Source of the DNA: Gammaproteobacteria bacterium HGW-Gammaproteobacteria-2
Lineage (GTDB): Bacteria > Pseudomonadota > Gammaproteobacteria > Xanthomonadales > Xanthomonadaceae
Direction: 5' to 3'
Assembly: GCA_002840015.1 (NCBI GenBank)
Contig: PGZE01000012.1
Coordinates: forward strand, 1-52,448
Length of the DNA: 52,448 nucleotides
Position 1 is the first letter of the stretch, and every line of letters starts with the position of its first letter. Positions 27,838-36,757 of this stretch are shown here, piece after piece. The notes under the pieces are model-generated. The model searched no databases. It saw nothing but the letters and a program-made list of their open reading frames with translations, and was not told where the DNA came from. A program made the position numbers and the translations under genes.

Positions 27838-28173
27838 ATGAAGCCTCTTAACCTGTTTGCATTGGCCAGCCTTACGCTTGCCGCTATCCCGTTTGCCGCA
27901 GTGCATGCTGAGGGCGACCCGGCGCTGGGACGGCAGCTTGCCTACACCTGCACCGGCTGTCATGGCATCGAAGGCTATAAGAACGCCTACCCGCAATATC
28001 ATGTGCCTCGAATCGCTGGCCAGAATTACGAGTACCTGCTGTCCGCACTGAATGCTTACCAGAAAGGCGAGCGCGTACACCCGACCATGCAGGCGCAAGC
28101 CGAAAGCTTCAGCGAAACCGACCTGCAAAACCTCGCCGCATTTATCGCCAGCGCCGGCAAGGTGACCAAGTGA
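27838..28173 (+). CDS. periplasmic cytochrome c, class I
   Basis: A 111-residue exported haem protein. Signal peptide to about residue 24 (ending AAVHA), haem-binding CTGCH at C38-C41-H42 and a likely distal Met at M84 (HPTMQAQ). Single-haem, short, of the c4/c5-like group used as electron carriers to terminal oxidases or peroxidases. The stop overlaps the leader of a second cytochrome c gene, which starts 12 bases further on, so the two are co-transcribed. Starts divergently from the RND operon across 279 bases that carry the two promoters. Confidence 0.92.
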   Translation: MKPLNLFALASLTLAAIPFAAVHAEGDPALGRQLAYTCTGCHGIEGYKNAYPQYHVPRIAGQNYEYLLSALNAYQKGERVHPTMQAQAESFSETDLQNLAAFIASAGKVTK

Positions 28174-28184
28174 AAGGACACTCC

Positions 28185-28526
28185 ATGAAACTGCGCTTCA
28201 TCTTCGCACTCACCCTTGGCCTGGTTGCATTTACCGCGCAGGCGAACGGCTCGGCCGATGCCGGCAAGCAAAAATCACAAACCTGCCAGGCCTGTCACGG
28301 CGCTGACGGCAATGGCGTCGGCATCACCATGTACCCGGTCATTGCCGGTCAACATGCAGACTACCTGCGCAAGGCACTGCACGACTACAAATCCGGTGTA
28401 CGCAGCAACCCGATCATGGCCGGTTTTGCTGGTGCATTGAGTGAGCAGGACATTGCCGATCTGGCAGCCTATTTCGCGTCGCAGCAAGGCCCTCTCACCG
28501 AATTGAACGCAAATCCGGTGAAGTAA
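28185..28526 (+). CDS. periplasmic cytochrome c, class I
   Basis: A 113-residue cytochrome c with signal peptide (MKLRFIFALTLGLVAFTAQA), haem site CQACH (C34, C37, H38) and probable distal ligand M78 in SNPIMAGF. The sequence GADGNGVGITMYPVIAGQ is typical of the c553/c4 half-domain. It is a diverged partner of the preceding gene; together they resemble a c4-type dihaem split into two chains. Start at 28185, with AAGGA about six bases upstream. Confidence 0.92.
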   Translation: MKLRFIFALTLGLVAFTAQANGSADAGKQKSQTCQACHGADGNGVGITMYPVIAGQHADYLRKALHDYKSGVRSNPIMAGFAGALSEQDIADLAAYFASQQGPLTELNANPVK

Positions 28527-28536
28527 GCAACAGCGA

Positions 28537-28770
28537 TCGCCCACAGGGTGGGCTCCCAATACTGTTAGTTTAGACGACAAACCATCAGGTCGTCACCCCA
28601 GCGAAAGCTGGGGTCCATGTTGACTTTTCGTTACGAATCAAGAGCAACATGGATTCCGGCTTTCGCCGGAATGACGAGGTTGGGGCCAGTGGTGGTTAAC
28701 CGAACAGTATTGGTTGGGCTCTCACAAAAACGCTGAAAGGCGCATCTGTGGGAGCCCACCCTGTGGGCGA
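28537..28770. repeat. nested inverted-repeat element (REP with inner hairpins)
   Basis: A perfect 22-bp inverted repeat (28537-28558 and 28749-28770; the right arm begins TGGGAGCCCACCC) encloses a second one, CCAATACTGTT (28556-28566) against AACAGTATTGG (28703-28713), and inside that two hairpins of the 'CCCCAGCGAAAGCTGGGG' and 'TTCCGGCTTTCGCCGGAA' type (about 28596-28676). The outer unit is the same REP family as at 19921. It fills the space between converging genes and holds no reading frame of note. Confidence 0.8.
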
Positions 28771-28827
28771 CTGCCTACCGTCGAAGCGGCCATCATCGCA
28801 TCACACGCGACCTGCACATCGCAGCAC

Positions 28828-29571
28828 TCACTCAGTGCGCAAATTGCGGTTCGGCGGTGGCTCGTATTCGCGCTCTTCCTTGCTCGTCATCTGCTTGGGT
28901 GAGGTAATGCCACAGGCAGCGCCAGGTGCCACCAACGAGATATAGCAAGTGATCTTCTGGTTGCTGCCCGGGATGGGTATCGACACCTCATGGATACCGC
29001 GGCGCACCCACTCCTCCAGCAGTGACTCGCCCGGCACCCAATAGCGTTCGAAAACCGTTTCCTCGTACTCCAATACCGTGCGCGTCTCAAAATAACCCGC
29101 CTTGTCGAGATCGGCGATGCGGTACTCGGCCAATCCATCAGCGAGCACGCGCCGTTCAATTTTTGCCAACAGGTCTTCTGCCACATTGACCGAACCGTCT
29201 GGGCGGAACAAGCGCAATTTCGGCGCTGGCTCGGGTTGCGCTTCGGTGACGGGCGCGGGCAAATCGTCATACCGCACGTCAGGTGGCGCTGCGCTTGCTT
29301 CGACCATGCTTCGGCGGCGGGTTGGCGGCAGATCCGGCAGTGGCGGCGGCGGCAAATCGATCAAGTCGACAAACTGCACTTGAATGGCACGGCCCGTTTG
29401 CTCGGGCTCGACCTTGCGCATGATGTGAGCAAGCATCATCGCCAGCAGCAGATGCAACAGGGCAACCAACGACAACACTGCCCAACGCCGTGGCGAACCG
29501 CGCATGACGATTCGCATCCGTTCACACAGATAGTCCCAGATTACTTGTGCGTCGGATTGGCTATGCGCCAT
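28828..29571 (-). CDS. single-pass membrane protein with Pro-rich periplasmic part (TonB-like layout)
   Basis: A 247-residue protein with one membrane helix near the N-terminus (WAVLSLVALLHLLLAMMLAHI, from about residue 30), then a proline-rich stretch (DLPPPPLPDLPPTRRR) and a C-terminal globular region of about 120 residues ending in a conserved-looking SNQKITCYISLVAPGAACG. This is the general layout of TonB or of energy-transducing anchors, but the C-terminal domain does not read as a TonB CTD. No exbB/exbD is adjacent. Several Met codons are possible starts (29571, 29517, 29505). Function unknown. Confidence 0.65.
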   Translation of the reverse strand: MAHSQSDAQVIWDYLCERMRIVMRGSPRRWAVLSLVALLHLLLAMMLAHIMRKVEPEQTGRAIQVQFVDLIDLPPPPLPDLPPTRRRSMVEASAAPPDVRYDDLPAPVTEAQPEPAPKLRLFRPDGSVNVAEDLLAKIERRVLADGLAEYRIADLDKAGYFETRTVLEYEETVFERYWVPGESLLEEWVRRGIHEVSIPIPGSNQKITCYISLVAPGAACGITSPKQMTSKEEREYEPPPNRNLRTE

Positions 29572-29695
29572 CGCTCCACCATCAGTAGCGCCCCTGCCAA
29601 AACCGGCTGCCAACGCGCGAGGCTAACGGGCCGACCCTGAAAAGCACGTTAAACCCGGTAATGATCGGCATTGTCAGCGCTACCGTGGTGTCGGG

Positions 29696-30283
29696 TCATG
29701 GCGCCTTGTAATAGGGTTGCTGGCCGGTATCGTGATCGGTGGCATCACGCACACCGGTGATTTCAGGGAAACGCGCTACCAACGTCTTTTCGATGCCTTG
29801 CCGCAAGGTGACATCAACCATGCCGCAACCATGACAACCACCGCCAAAACGCAGCACCAACACACCCTCAGCGGTGACTGCCTCCAATGCCACACTGCCT
29901 TTGTGCGCAGCCAATTGCGGATTGATCTCGGTATCGATTACATGACGCAGGCGCTCGATCAGGCCGGCACCCTCGCCCGGCGGCACGCCCTTGATCCGTG
30001 GTGCGCGGATATTGAGTTGACCACCGGTGGCATTGCTTTCGAAATCGATCTGCGCATCCTCGAAAAACGGCGCGCTGGCCGCGTCAACGTACAACATGAA
30101 ACCCTCACACTCGAGCTGCCATTCGTCGCCATTGAGGTCGTCGGCATCGCAAAACGACAAACGGGCATCGGCCGACGGCGTTCCGGCCTTGAGTGCATGC
30201 AGAAGTATGCCGAGGGCACTGCCATCTTGCGATTGCAGCAGCTTATGGAAATAGGCCTGAGCGCTTTGGGTTATCTCGATCAT
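29696..30283 (-). CDS. nfuA: Fe-S biogenesis protein NfuA
   Basis: A 195-residue Fe-S carrier. The N-terminal about 100 residues form a degenerate A-type (HesB-like) domain and the C-terminal NifU-like domain carries the cluster-binding C-x-x-C in GGGCHGCGMVDVTL (C150, C153). The end, ITGVRDATDH...PYYK, is the standard NfuA tail. Length matches E. coli NfuA (191). It stands alone between a membrane protein gene and phhB. Delivers 4Fe-4S clusters, notably under oxidative stress or iron limitation. Confidence 0.97.
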   Translation of the reverse strand: MIEITQSAQAYFHKLLQSQDGSALGILLHALKAGTPSADARLSFCDADDLNGDEWQLECEGFMLYVDAASAPFFEDAQIDFESNATGGQLNIRAPRIKGVPPGEGAGLIERLRHVIDTEINPQLAAHKGSVALEAVTAEGVLVLRFGGGCHGCGMVDVTLRQGIEKTLVARFPEITGVRDATDHDTGQQPYYKAP

Positions 30284-30386
30284 CCGGCAAGTTTACCAGC
30301 GTGCGCATTTACATTGAGTAACGATTTGGCCGCCGACATGCGGCAACATTCGTATACTTGCGCCACACAACATACGGAGAGCATGC

Positions 30387-30728
30387 ATGAACCCAGCCGA
30401 TGACAACCTGCGTCAACGCCACTGCCAGCCACGTCGCGGCGAATCGCACAGGCTGTCGGCCGAGCAAGTCGCCGCGTTCAGCACGCAGACGCCGCAGTGG
30501 GCGCTGATCGAAGATGGCAAGGCGATCCATCGCAGTTTCAGTTTCCCCGATTACCACCACACCATGGCCTTCGTGAATGCGCTGGCGTGGATTGCACACC
30601 GCGAGGATCACCACCCCGATCTGGGCGTGCATTACAACCGCTGCGAGGTGCGCTTTTCGACCCACGATGTTGGCGGGCTCTCCGAGAACGATTTCATCTG
30701 CGCCGCCAAGGCCGATGCGCTGCTTTAG
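30387..30728 (+). CDS. phhB: pterin-4a-carbinolamine dehydratase
   Basis: A 113-residue enzyme that dehydrates 4a-hydroxytetrahydropterin, recycling the cofactor of phenylalanine hydroxylase. The active-site His cluster is present in SFPDYHHTMAFVNALAW and AHREDHHPDLGVHYNRCEV. Length is normal. phhA is not in the window, so its pathway link is by family only. Divergent from nfuA and convergent with rluC, only ten bases from the rluC stop. Confidence 0.93.
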   Translation: MNPADDNLRQRHCQPRRGESHRLSAEQVAAFSTQTPQWALIEDGKAIHRSFSFPDYHHTMAFVNALAWIAHREDHHPDLGVHYNRCEVRFSTHDVGGLSENDFICAAKADALL

Positions 30729-30738
30729 GTAAACTCCC

Positions 30739-31683
30739 TCAGGCCAGACGATCCAGCGCCGCCGCCAGCTCCGGCGCCAGCGGCGCGCTGAGCACATACG
30801 GCGAGCGCCCTTCATCCAGCGCGAACTCCAGGCTGGCGGCATGCAAAAACATGCGCTTGAGGCCAACCTGGTCGCGTAGCCGCCGATTGGCCTCACGATC
30901 ACCGTATTTTTCATCGCCGGCAACCGGATGCCCGAGGTGCGCGGCATGCACGCGTATCTGGTGGGTGCGCCCGGTTTCGATACGCACCTCGGCATAACTA
31001 TGGCCGCCGCGGCGCTCGATCAACTGAAAATGACTGACCGACTCCTTGCCCTCGGCATTGACCCGTACCATCCGCTCGCCACCGGACAACACCGATTTTT
31101 GCAGTGCCACATCCACCGTGAAGCTGTCAGCCATGCGCCCAACCAGCAATGCCAGGTATCGCTTGCGAATTCCGCCCTCGCGCATCTGCCGTTGCAGTTC
31201 CAGCAATGCCGAGCGCTTCTTGGCCAATACCAGCACGCCGCTGGTGTCGCGATCCAGGCGATGGACCAGCTCAAGGGTCTCGTTCGGGCGAGCCCGACGC
31301 AGCAATTCGATGGCGCCAAAGCGCACCCCGCTGCCACCATGAGCGGCAATGCCGCAGGGCTTGTTGAGTACCAGCAAGGCGCGGTCTTCGAACACGATGT
31401 GCTCGGCCAGACGCTCGGCCATGCCGCTGGGCGGCCCCTCGCCGGCATCGGGCTCGCCCAGCCGCACCGGCGGAATGCGCACCCGGTCACCTCCGGCAAG
31501 CCGGCTGTCAGGCTTGGCCCGCTTGCCGTTGATCCGCACCTCGCCGCTACGCACGATGCGGTAAATCAGGCTGCGCGGCGCGCCCTTGAGCAAGCCCAAC
31601 AGGAAGTTATCGAGCCGCTGACCGTCACGGTCCTCGGCCACATCCACCGTTCTGACGGCCCCTTTTGCTGAAGTTTCCGCCAT
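30739..31683 (-). CDS. rluC: 23S rRNA pseudouridine synthase RluC
   Basis: A 314-residue RluA-family enzyme making pseudouridines in 23S rRNA. It has an N-terminal S4 RNA-binding domain (QRLDNFLLGLLKGAPRSLIY, GEVRINGKRAKP) and the catalytic Asp in HRLDRDTSGVLVLAK, followed by RTHQIRVHAAHLGHPVAGD. It is divergent from rne across 395 bases, as in E. coli and most gammaproteobacteria, which supports the RluC rather than RluD assignment. Confidence 0.92.
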   Translation of the reverse strand: MAETSAKGAVRTVDVAEDRDGQRLDNFLLGLLKGAPRSLIYRIVRSGEVRINGKRAKPDSRLAGGDRVRIPPVRLGEPDAGEGPPSGMAERLAEHIVFEDRALLVLNKPCGIAAHGGSGVRFGAIELLRRARPNETLELVHRLDRDTSGVLVLAKKRSALLELQRQMREGGIRKRYLALLVGRMADSFTVDVALQKSVLSGGERMVRVNAEGKESVSHFQLIERRGGHSYAEVRIETGRTHQIRVHAAHLGHPVAGDEKYGDREANRRLRDQVGLKRMFLHAASLEFALDEGRSPYVLSAPLAPELAAALDRLA

Positions 31684-32078
31684 GACAATCCAATCTGCTA
31701 CACTTGAGGAGCGAAATAACGTCCTGATTTCGTTGGGCTGCCGGTAGTGTTACCGGCGCTGGCGAAATCGGACCCGAAGCGTGGCGTGAACCCGAGGCCT
31801 CCGCAATCTGCGGCGGCCATCTTATATCGGGAACGCCGTGTCGGGTTCGAAAACAGGCTTTAATCGCACGGATACCGTAGTTTTGCGGTTTCCGGCACGG
31901 ATGCCGGCGGGCAATGGCCCAACCGGTCACATGAACAAGCGCTCCCGCGGGCTTGCCTGGCGGTTTTTGTAGCGCTGGATTTTCGCAGGTCAGCCCAGAA
32001 ACACGGGCTGGCTGCCCGAATTACTGGGTGCGGAGCCCCGGCGTTCCTCGCGGTATGAGCGCGTGAGGAATCAGAAAA
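31684..32078 (+). promoter_or_regulatory. long leader of rne, probable autoregulatory 5' UTR
   Basis: The 395-base gap before rne has no gene. It contains several hairpins, for example GCCGGTA (31740-31746) with TACCGGC (31751-31757), and several more G+C-rich stems up to the start codon. In E. coli the long rne leader folds and is cut by RNase E to control its own level; a similar role here is inferred from position and length. The start ATG at 32079 follows AGGAATCAGAAAA. Confidence 0.6.
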
Positions 32079-35048
32079 ATGAAGCGGATGCTGATCAACG
32101 CAACTCAAAAAGAAGAGTTGCGCGTAGCCATCGTCGATGGCCAGAACCTGTACGACATCGACATCGAACAACCGTCACGGGAACAGAAAAAGTCCAATAT
32201 CTACAAGGGTCGTATTACCCGGCTTGAGCCGTCGCTGGAAGCCGCGTTTGTGGAGTACGGCGGCGAGAAACACGGCTTTTTGCCGCTGAAGGAAGTCTCC
32301 CCCGATTACTTCGCCCAGGGCGTCGATGCCAACAAGGCGACGATTCGCGAGCTGCTGCGCGAAGGCCAAGAAGTGGTTGTTCAAGTCGATAAAGAAGAAC
32401 GTGGCAACAAGGGCGCTGCCCTGACCACGTTCATCTCGCTGGCCGGCCGTTACATGGTGTTGATGCCCAACAGCCCCACCGCCGGCGGAGTGTCGCGGCG
32501 TATCGAGGGTGATGATCGCCAGGCGCTCAAGGCGGCGATGGATCAGCTCAACATTCCGGCCGACATGGGCATCATCATCCGCACCGCTGGTGTTGGCCGC
32601 GATGCCGAAGAATTGCAATGGGATCTGGATTACCTGTTGCAAGTATGGCGCGCAATCACCGATGCCGCGCTGGCCAAACCGGCCTCATTCCTGATCTATC
32701 AGGAGTCGCGCCTGATCATTCGCGCGCTACGCGATTACCTGCGCGCGGATATCGGCGAAATCCTGATCGATACCACCGAGATGTACGAGGAAGCGCGCGA
32801 GTTCATCCAACAGGTGATGCCGCAAACCTTGCGTAAGCTCAAGCTGTACCAGGATTCCACCCCGCTGTTCAATCGCTACCAGATCGAAACCCAGATCGAA
32901 AACGCGTTTGAACGGCAAGTGCGGCTGCCCTCCGGCGGTTCGATCGTGGTTGACCAGACCGAGGCGCTGACCGCGGTTGACGTCAACTCGGCGCGCTCGA
33001 CCAAGGGCGGCGATATCGAAGAAACCGCATACCACACCAATCTGGAAGCCGCGGACGAAGTGGCGCGCCAGTTGCGCCTGCGCGACCTCGGTGGCCTGGT
33101 GGTCATCGATTTCATCGACATGGAATCGAACAAGCACCAGCGTGATGTCGAAAACCGCTTGCAACAAGCGCTGCGCCATGACCGCGCCCGCGTGCAGATC
33201 GGCCGCATCTCACGCTTTGGCCTGCTGGAAATGTCGCGCCAGCGCCTGCGTCCCAGCCTCGGCGAGTCGACCCAGGTGGTGTGCCCGCGTTGCGCCGGCC
33301 ATGGCCGTATGCGCAGCATTGAGTCGCTGTCGCTGTCGATCCTGCGCCTGACCGAAGAGCAGGCGATGAAAGAGAGCACCGGTCAGGTGCTGGTGCAGAC
33401 TCCGCCGGAAATCGCCAACTACCTGCTCAATGAAAAGCGCCGTGCGTTGATCGAAATCGAACAGCGCCACGACGCACCGATCGTGGTAGTTGCCGACCAG
33501 CAACTGGAGTCGCCGCATTTCAACGTGGTCCGGCTGCGCGACAACGAACTGGGTGAAGAGAGCAATCGTCCCAGCTACCACCGCACCTCGCCGCGCAAGC
33601 TGGAAACCCACTCGCTGACCAAGGCCAACCTCAACGTGCCGCCGCCGGCAGTTACCCACGTTGCGCCATCACGGCCGGCACCGGAGCGGGACGAGTCCGA
33701 GAGCGAACCGTCACCGCGCAGCAAATTGCCGGTTGTCGGAAAAACCGGCTTGCTGCAACGCCTGTTCGCTGCAATCCGCGGCGAAGCGCAGGTGCCGGCC
33801 AAGCCGTCCAACAGCAAGCAGGTTACGCCTGCACCACGCCCAGAGCGCAATCGCTCTGAATCACGCGATGAAGCGCCACGTGATCGCAATGAACCCAGAC
33901 GTTCACGCGATCAGGAAGCCGGCGGTCAGCAGCGCAAGACTCGTGGCGGGCGCAAAAAGGACAAGCCTGAAACAGGTACTGCCGTCAACAAGCGTCCCGA
34001 GGACGCCGAGCGCAGCAACCGACAGCCCAAAGAACGCACCACAGCACAGGGAAAACCCCAGCCGAGCGTAGCCGCTGTTCACGCAGAGGCGAGCAGCCCA
34101 GCAAAGCCGGAACCCGTGAGTGACCGCGAAACCAGGGTCGTTGCCGTAGCCGCCGCCGCAACGCCGCTGACCGTCAATAACCCAGCGGCCCAGGCCGTGT
34201 CCGCAGACAGCGTTGCCGCATCGTCGATTACCGCTGACTCGGCACCCGATGAGAATCCGGAAAGCGCGGAAAGCACGACACCGCGTCGTCGTCGTGGCCG
34301 TCGCGGTGGCCGTCGCCGTCGCAAGAATGACGGCAGCGAAGGTAACGTCGAGCCCGGCACGACACCGGATCAGCAGCCGCTGGACTTTGCTGACAAGGGT
34401 GCTGGCAATCACGCATCAGGTGAAGCCCCGCGTGTCGAAACCCCGCGTGTCGAAGCGCCTCGCGTTGAAGCGCCTCGCGTTGAAGCACCGCGTGTCGAAA
34501 CCCCGCGTGTCGAAACCCCGCGTGTCGAAACCCCGCGTGTCGAAACCCCGCGTGTCGAAGCGCCGCGTGTTGAAGCACCGCGTGTCGAAGCAACGCGTGT
34601 CGAAGCACCGCGTGTTGAAGCACCGCGTGTCGATACCCCGCGTGTTGAAGCACCGCGTGTTGAGGCACCGCGTGTAGAAGCGCCGCGTGTCGAAGCACCG
34701 CGTGTAGAAGCGCCGCGTGTCGAAGCACCGCGTGTCGAAGCACCGCGTGTTGAAGCACCGCGTGTAGAAGCACCGCGTGTCGAAGCACCGCGTGTCGAAG
34801 CACCGCGTGTCGAAGCACCGCGTGTCGAAGCGCCGCGTGTCGAAGCACCGCGTGTCGAAGCGCCGCCTGTCGAAGCGCCGCCTGTCGAAGCACCGCGTGT
34901 TGAAGCGCCGCGTGTTGAAGCGCCGCGTGTCGAAGCACCGCGTGTTGAAGCACCGCGTGTTGAAGCGCCGCGTGTTGAAGCACCGCGTGTCGAAGCACCG
35001 CACATGGCGACCACTGACCCATCGAAGTCGGAATCGTCAAACGGCTGA
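32079..35048 (+). CDS. rne: ribonuclease E with a long pentapeptide-repeat tail
   Basis: A 989-residue endonuclease, the core of RNA decay and rRNA/tRNA processing. The N-terminal catalytic half has the S1 domain (about 38-118, [20 protein letters not shown]), the DNase I-like part with metal-binding Asp in [13 protein letters not shown] and VVIDFIDM, and the Zn-link [10 protein letters not shown]. The C-terminal half is unstructured: basic patches ([14 protein letters not shown] near 735-750) suited to RNA binding, then residues 783-972 made of 38 five-residue units of the form APRVE, ending in a short acidic tail. No clear enolase or PNPase site was recognised. The repeat tract is the unusual part; the rest is normal. 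Confidence 0.97.
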   Translation: MKRMLINATQKEELRVAIVDGQNLYDIDIEQPSREQKKSNIYKGRITRLEPSLEAAFVEYGGEKHGFLPLKEVSPDYFAQGVDANKATIRELLREGQEVVVQVDKEERGNKGAALTTFISLAGRYMVLMPNSPTAGGVSRRIEGDDRQALKAAMDQLNIPADMGIIIRTAGVGRDAEELQWDLDYLLQVWRAITDAALAKPASFLIYQESRLIIRALRDYLRADIGEILIDTTEMYEEAREFIQQVMPQTLRKLKLYQDSTPLFNRYQIETQIENAFERQVRLPSGGSIVVDQTEALTAVDVNSARSTKGGDIEETAYHTNLEAADEVARQLRLRDLGGLVVIDFIDMESNKHQRDVENRLQQALRHDRARVQIGRISRFGLLEMSRQRLRPSLGESTQVVCPRCAGHGRMRSIESLSLSILRLTEEQAMKESTGQVLVQTPPEIANYLLNEKRRALIEIEQRHDAPIVVVADQQLESPHFNVVRLRDNELGEESNRPSYHRTSPRKLETHSLTKANLNVPPPAVTHVAPSRPAPERDESESEPSPRSKLPVVGKTGLLQRLFAAIRGEAQVPAKPSNSKQVTPAPRPERNRSESRDEAPRDRNEPRRSRDQEAGGQQRKTRGGRKKDKPETGTAVNKRPEDAERSNRQPKERTTAQGKPQPSVAAVHAEASSPAKPEPVSDRETRVVAVAAAATPLTVNNPAAQAVSADSVAASSITADSAPDENPESAESTTPRRRRGRRGGRRRRKNDGSEGNVEPGTTPDQQPLDFADKGAGNHASGEAPRVETPRVEAPRVEAPRVEAPRVETPRVETPRVETPRVETPRVEAPRVEAPRVEATRVEAPRVEAPRVDTPRVEAPRVEAPRVEAPRVEAPRVEAPRVEAPRVEAPRVEAPRVEAPRVEAPRVEAPRVEAPRVEAPRVEAPRVEAPPVEAPPVEAPRVEAPRVEAPRVEAPRVEAPRVEAPRVEAPRVEAPHMATTDPSKSESSNG
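34425..34994 (+). repeat. 38 tandem copies of a 15-bp unit in rne
   Basis: The 570-base tract is 38 in-frame copies of GCACCGCGTGTCGAA with single-base variants, mostly silent (GCA/GCG/GCC, GTC/GTT/GTA) and a few that change a residue (Ala to Thr, Glu to Asp, Arg to Pro, Pro to Thr). The unit length is a multiple of three and lacks stops in five frames, which creates long false reading frames on both strands. There is no spacer, so it is a coding minisatellite, not a CRISPR array. Confidence 0.97.
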
Positions 35049-35058
35049 ACAAAACCAT

Positions 35059-35101
35059 GTAGCCTGGGTTAGCGCGCAGCGCGTAACCCGGGACCACCGT
35101 A
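35059..35101. repeat. dispersed repeat, GTAGCCTGGGTTA type, copy 1
   Basis: Begins GTAGCCTGGGTTAGCGCGCA and ends with CGTAACCCGGGACCACCGTA; the ends form imperfect inverted arms GGGTTA/TAACCC around a GCGC-rich centre. The same ends with a different centre occur at 47997-48041. It lies 11 bases past the rne stop. Confidence 0.75.
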
Positions 35102-35129
35102 CTGCCAAGCAGAAGCCTCAAGAATCACG

Positions 35130-35158
35130 ACATTGCCCGCCGCCACGGCGGGTAATGT
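35130..35158. repeat. hairpin downstream of rne
   Basis: ACATTGCCCGCCG (35130-35142) and CGGCGGGTAATGT (35146-35158) form a 13-bp stem with one G-T mismatch and a three-base loop. There is no T-run after it, so it is a stable 3'-end or transcript-stabilising hairpin rather than a standard terminator. The rest of 35159-35273 shows nothing. Confidence 0.55.
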
Positions 35159-35273
35159 CGGCTCGAAAGAGGCTCACACCACACGCACCATCAATCCGCC
35201 CAGTTTCCCGGCCTGGTAGCCCACTCGCCGTTCTGCGATGTTCGCATCGCTGCAACACTACCCAGGACGGCCC

Positions 35274-35927
35274 ATGCCGGACTACACCACTCGCCTGCTT
35301 ACGGTTCGCCTCGGCGGCCATGACTTCCGCATTCGTGCGCTAAGTGATCGCCAGCAATTCGCCGACCCCGACCACCTCGCCGAACGCGCCGGCATATCTT
35401 CGGCGCAATGGTGTTTGTTCGGGCAAGTGTGGCCAGCGGGCCGTCTACTGGCGCAGACCATGAGCCACTACATCATCGCGGGTAAACGCATCCTCGAAAT
35501 TGGTTGCGGCCTGGGCTTGGCCAGCCTGGTTTTGCAACGCCGCCACGCCAATATCACCGCCAGCGATCATCATCCCCTGGCAGAGTCCTTCCTCAACCAC
35601 AATGCCGCGCTCAATGGCCTGGACACGATGATTTATCGCGACTTGCCATGGGCCCATGCCAACCATCCGTTACCGCTGTATGACCTGATTATCGGCAGTG
35701 ACATCCTGTACGAACGCGGCCACGCCGACCTGCTGGCAGTGCTGGTGCAACGCCATGGCACTGCCGACGGCGAGGTGCTGATCACCGACCCCGGGCGCGG
35801 CAACAGCAGCGCATTCACCCGCAAAATGGCGGCGCAGGGTTATACCGTCACTGAGCAACGCAGCGCACTCGACGATGACGATAAACCGCCCTACCGTGGC
35901 CGCCTGCTGAGCTATCGTCACGCTTGA
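35274..35927 (+). CDS. class I SAM-dependent methyltransferase
   Basis: A 217-residue enzyme of the nicotinamide N-methyltransferase-like/METTL-type group. The SAM motif I is ILEIGCGLGLASLVL, the acidic end of strand 2 is NITASDHHP, and the motif after strand 4 is YDLIIGSDILYERGH, typical of protein-lysine methyltransferase-like proteins. Substrate unknown. The start at 35274 (MPDYTTR) is preferred over a Met 12 codons earlier because it follows AGGACGG at a proper distance and matches the usual start of such proteins. Confidence 0.85.
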   Translation: MPDYTTRLLTVRLGGHDFRIRALSDRQQFADPDHLAERAGISSAQWCLFGQVWPAGRLLAQTMSHYIIAGKRILEIGCGLGLASLVLQRRHANITASDHHPLAESFLNHNAALNGLDTMIYRDLPWAHANHPLPLYDLIIGSDILYERGHADLLAVLVQRHGTADGEVLITDPGRGNSSAFTRKMAAQGYTVTEQRSALDDDDKPPYRGRLLSYRHA

Positions 35928-36021
35928 GCCATCATGACCCATTCCGAATGCGCGCAACCAGTTGCGGCGACGTATTCATCACCGATACGCAAACATGCAT
36001 CGGTACTCGGCAAGCGTGCCG

Positions 36022-36204
36022 TCATTTCGGCCCGAGCAGAAACCACAAGATCACGCCCAGCACCGGCAGCACCAGGATCAACACCGTCCACAACACTTTG
36101 GTGCCGGTCGAGGCGCGGCTTCCCAGTACCTTGATGATTGCGTAGACCACCGCGATCAGCCACAGCAACCCGAAGAAACCACCCGTTTGAATGTTCATGC
36201 TCAT
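36022..36204 (-). CDS. small PLDc_N domain membrane protein
   Basis: A 60-residue membrane protein with two hydrophobic helices (GGFFGLLWLIAVVYAIIKVL and VLWTVLILVLPVLGVILWFLLGPK), the pattern of the PLDc_N (phospholipase D-nuclease N-terminal) family. This domain precedes cardiolipin synthases but is often found alone, as here. GAGGAG lies six bases before the first of two possible Met starts. Confidence 0.85.
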   Translation of the reverse strand: MSMNIQTGGFFGLLWLIAVVYAIIKVLGSRASTGTKVLWTVLILVLPVLGVILWFLLGPK

Positions 36205-36276
36205 TGCAACTCCTCGTCACCAATGCAGCGCTTCGCAATCTTTGGACTGATCGCGGTATGACCGATGTGCCGACTC

Positions 36277-36712
36277 TCATTCACCGTAAACTCCAATGGC
36301 TGTTGCCTGCAAGCACAGCACTACGTTTGAATAGTCCGTCAGTGCAATACGCAACACTCCCTCTGGTACCGAATAGTTGGCAAATGCATACACGGCTACC
36401 GCCATTTCGTAATTGCGGGGCAGGGCTACATCAAATCCCGCGCTTGCAGGAGGATCCTGCACGACACCATGGATATCTGCTTGGCCAACGCGCTTTTCAG
36501 CGCCGCACGCTGGCGAAACCAGTCTGACCCGGTACTGGGCAGAGTGGCGTCCGCCGTGCCGGTGAACACCACCACCCCGAAATTGGCACCCGCTTCGGCA
36601 GACACGGCCACGCTCGCAGCGATGCATGTGGCGTGCGTGAATCAAAAACGCTGCCACAGCCGCCGAGCAGCGTCAGGCTTGATAACAGGAAAAACCCACG
36701 GATGACATGCAT
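36277..36712 (-). pseudogene. lipoprotein gene broken by two frameshifts
   Basis: The reading frame begins MHVIRGFFLLSSLTLLGG followed by Cys, a clear lipoprotein signal. After about 30 residues the likely protein moves to another frame (VSAEAGANFGVVVFTGTADA...SDWFRQRAALKSALAKQ) and then to a third (VVQDPPASAGFDVALPRNYE...LRIALTDYSNVVLCLQATAI) which ends at 36277. Joined, these give a lipoprotein of about 145 residues; none of the frames alone is complete. Shifts lie near 36625 and 36450. I do not recognise the family. Sequencing error is an alternative cause. Confidence 0.6.
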
Positions 36713-36757
36713 GCCCCCTACAACGTCATAAGGCAAGCCAACCGGCCGCGCCAATGG

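Noticed and set aside
34425..34994. CRISPR-like array
   Set aside because: Units are contiguous with no spacers and are in frame within rne; it is a coding minisatellite.
34409..35014. About 200-residue minus-strand frames of pure repeats (GASTR and DTRCF types)
   Set aside because: They arise because the 15-bp repeat in rne lacks stops in several frames; no start signal or family supports them.
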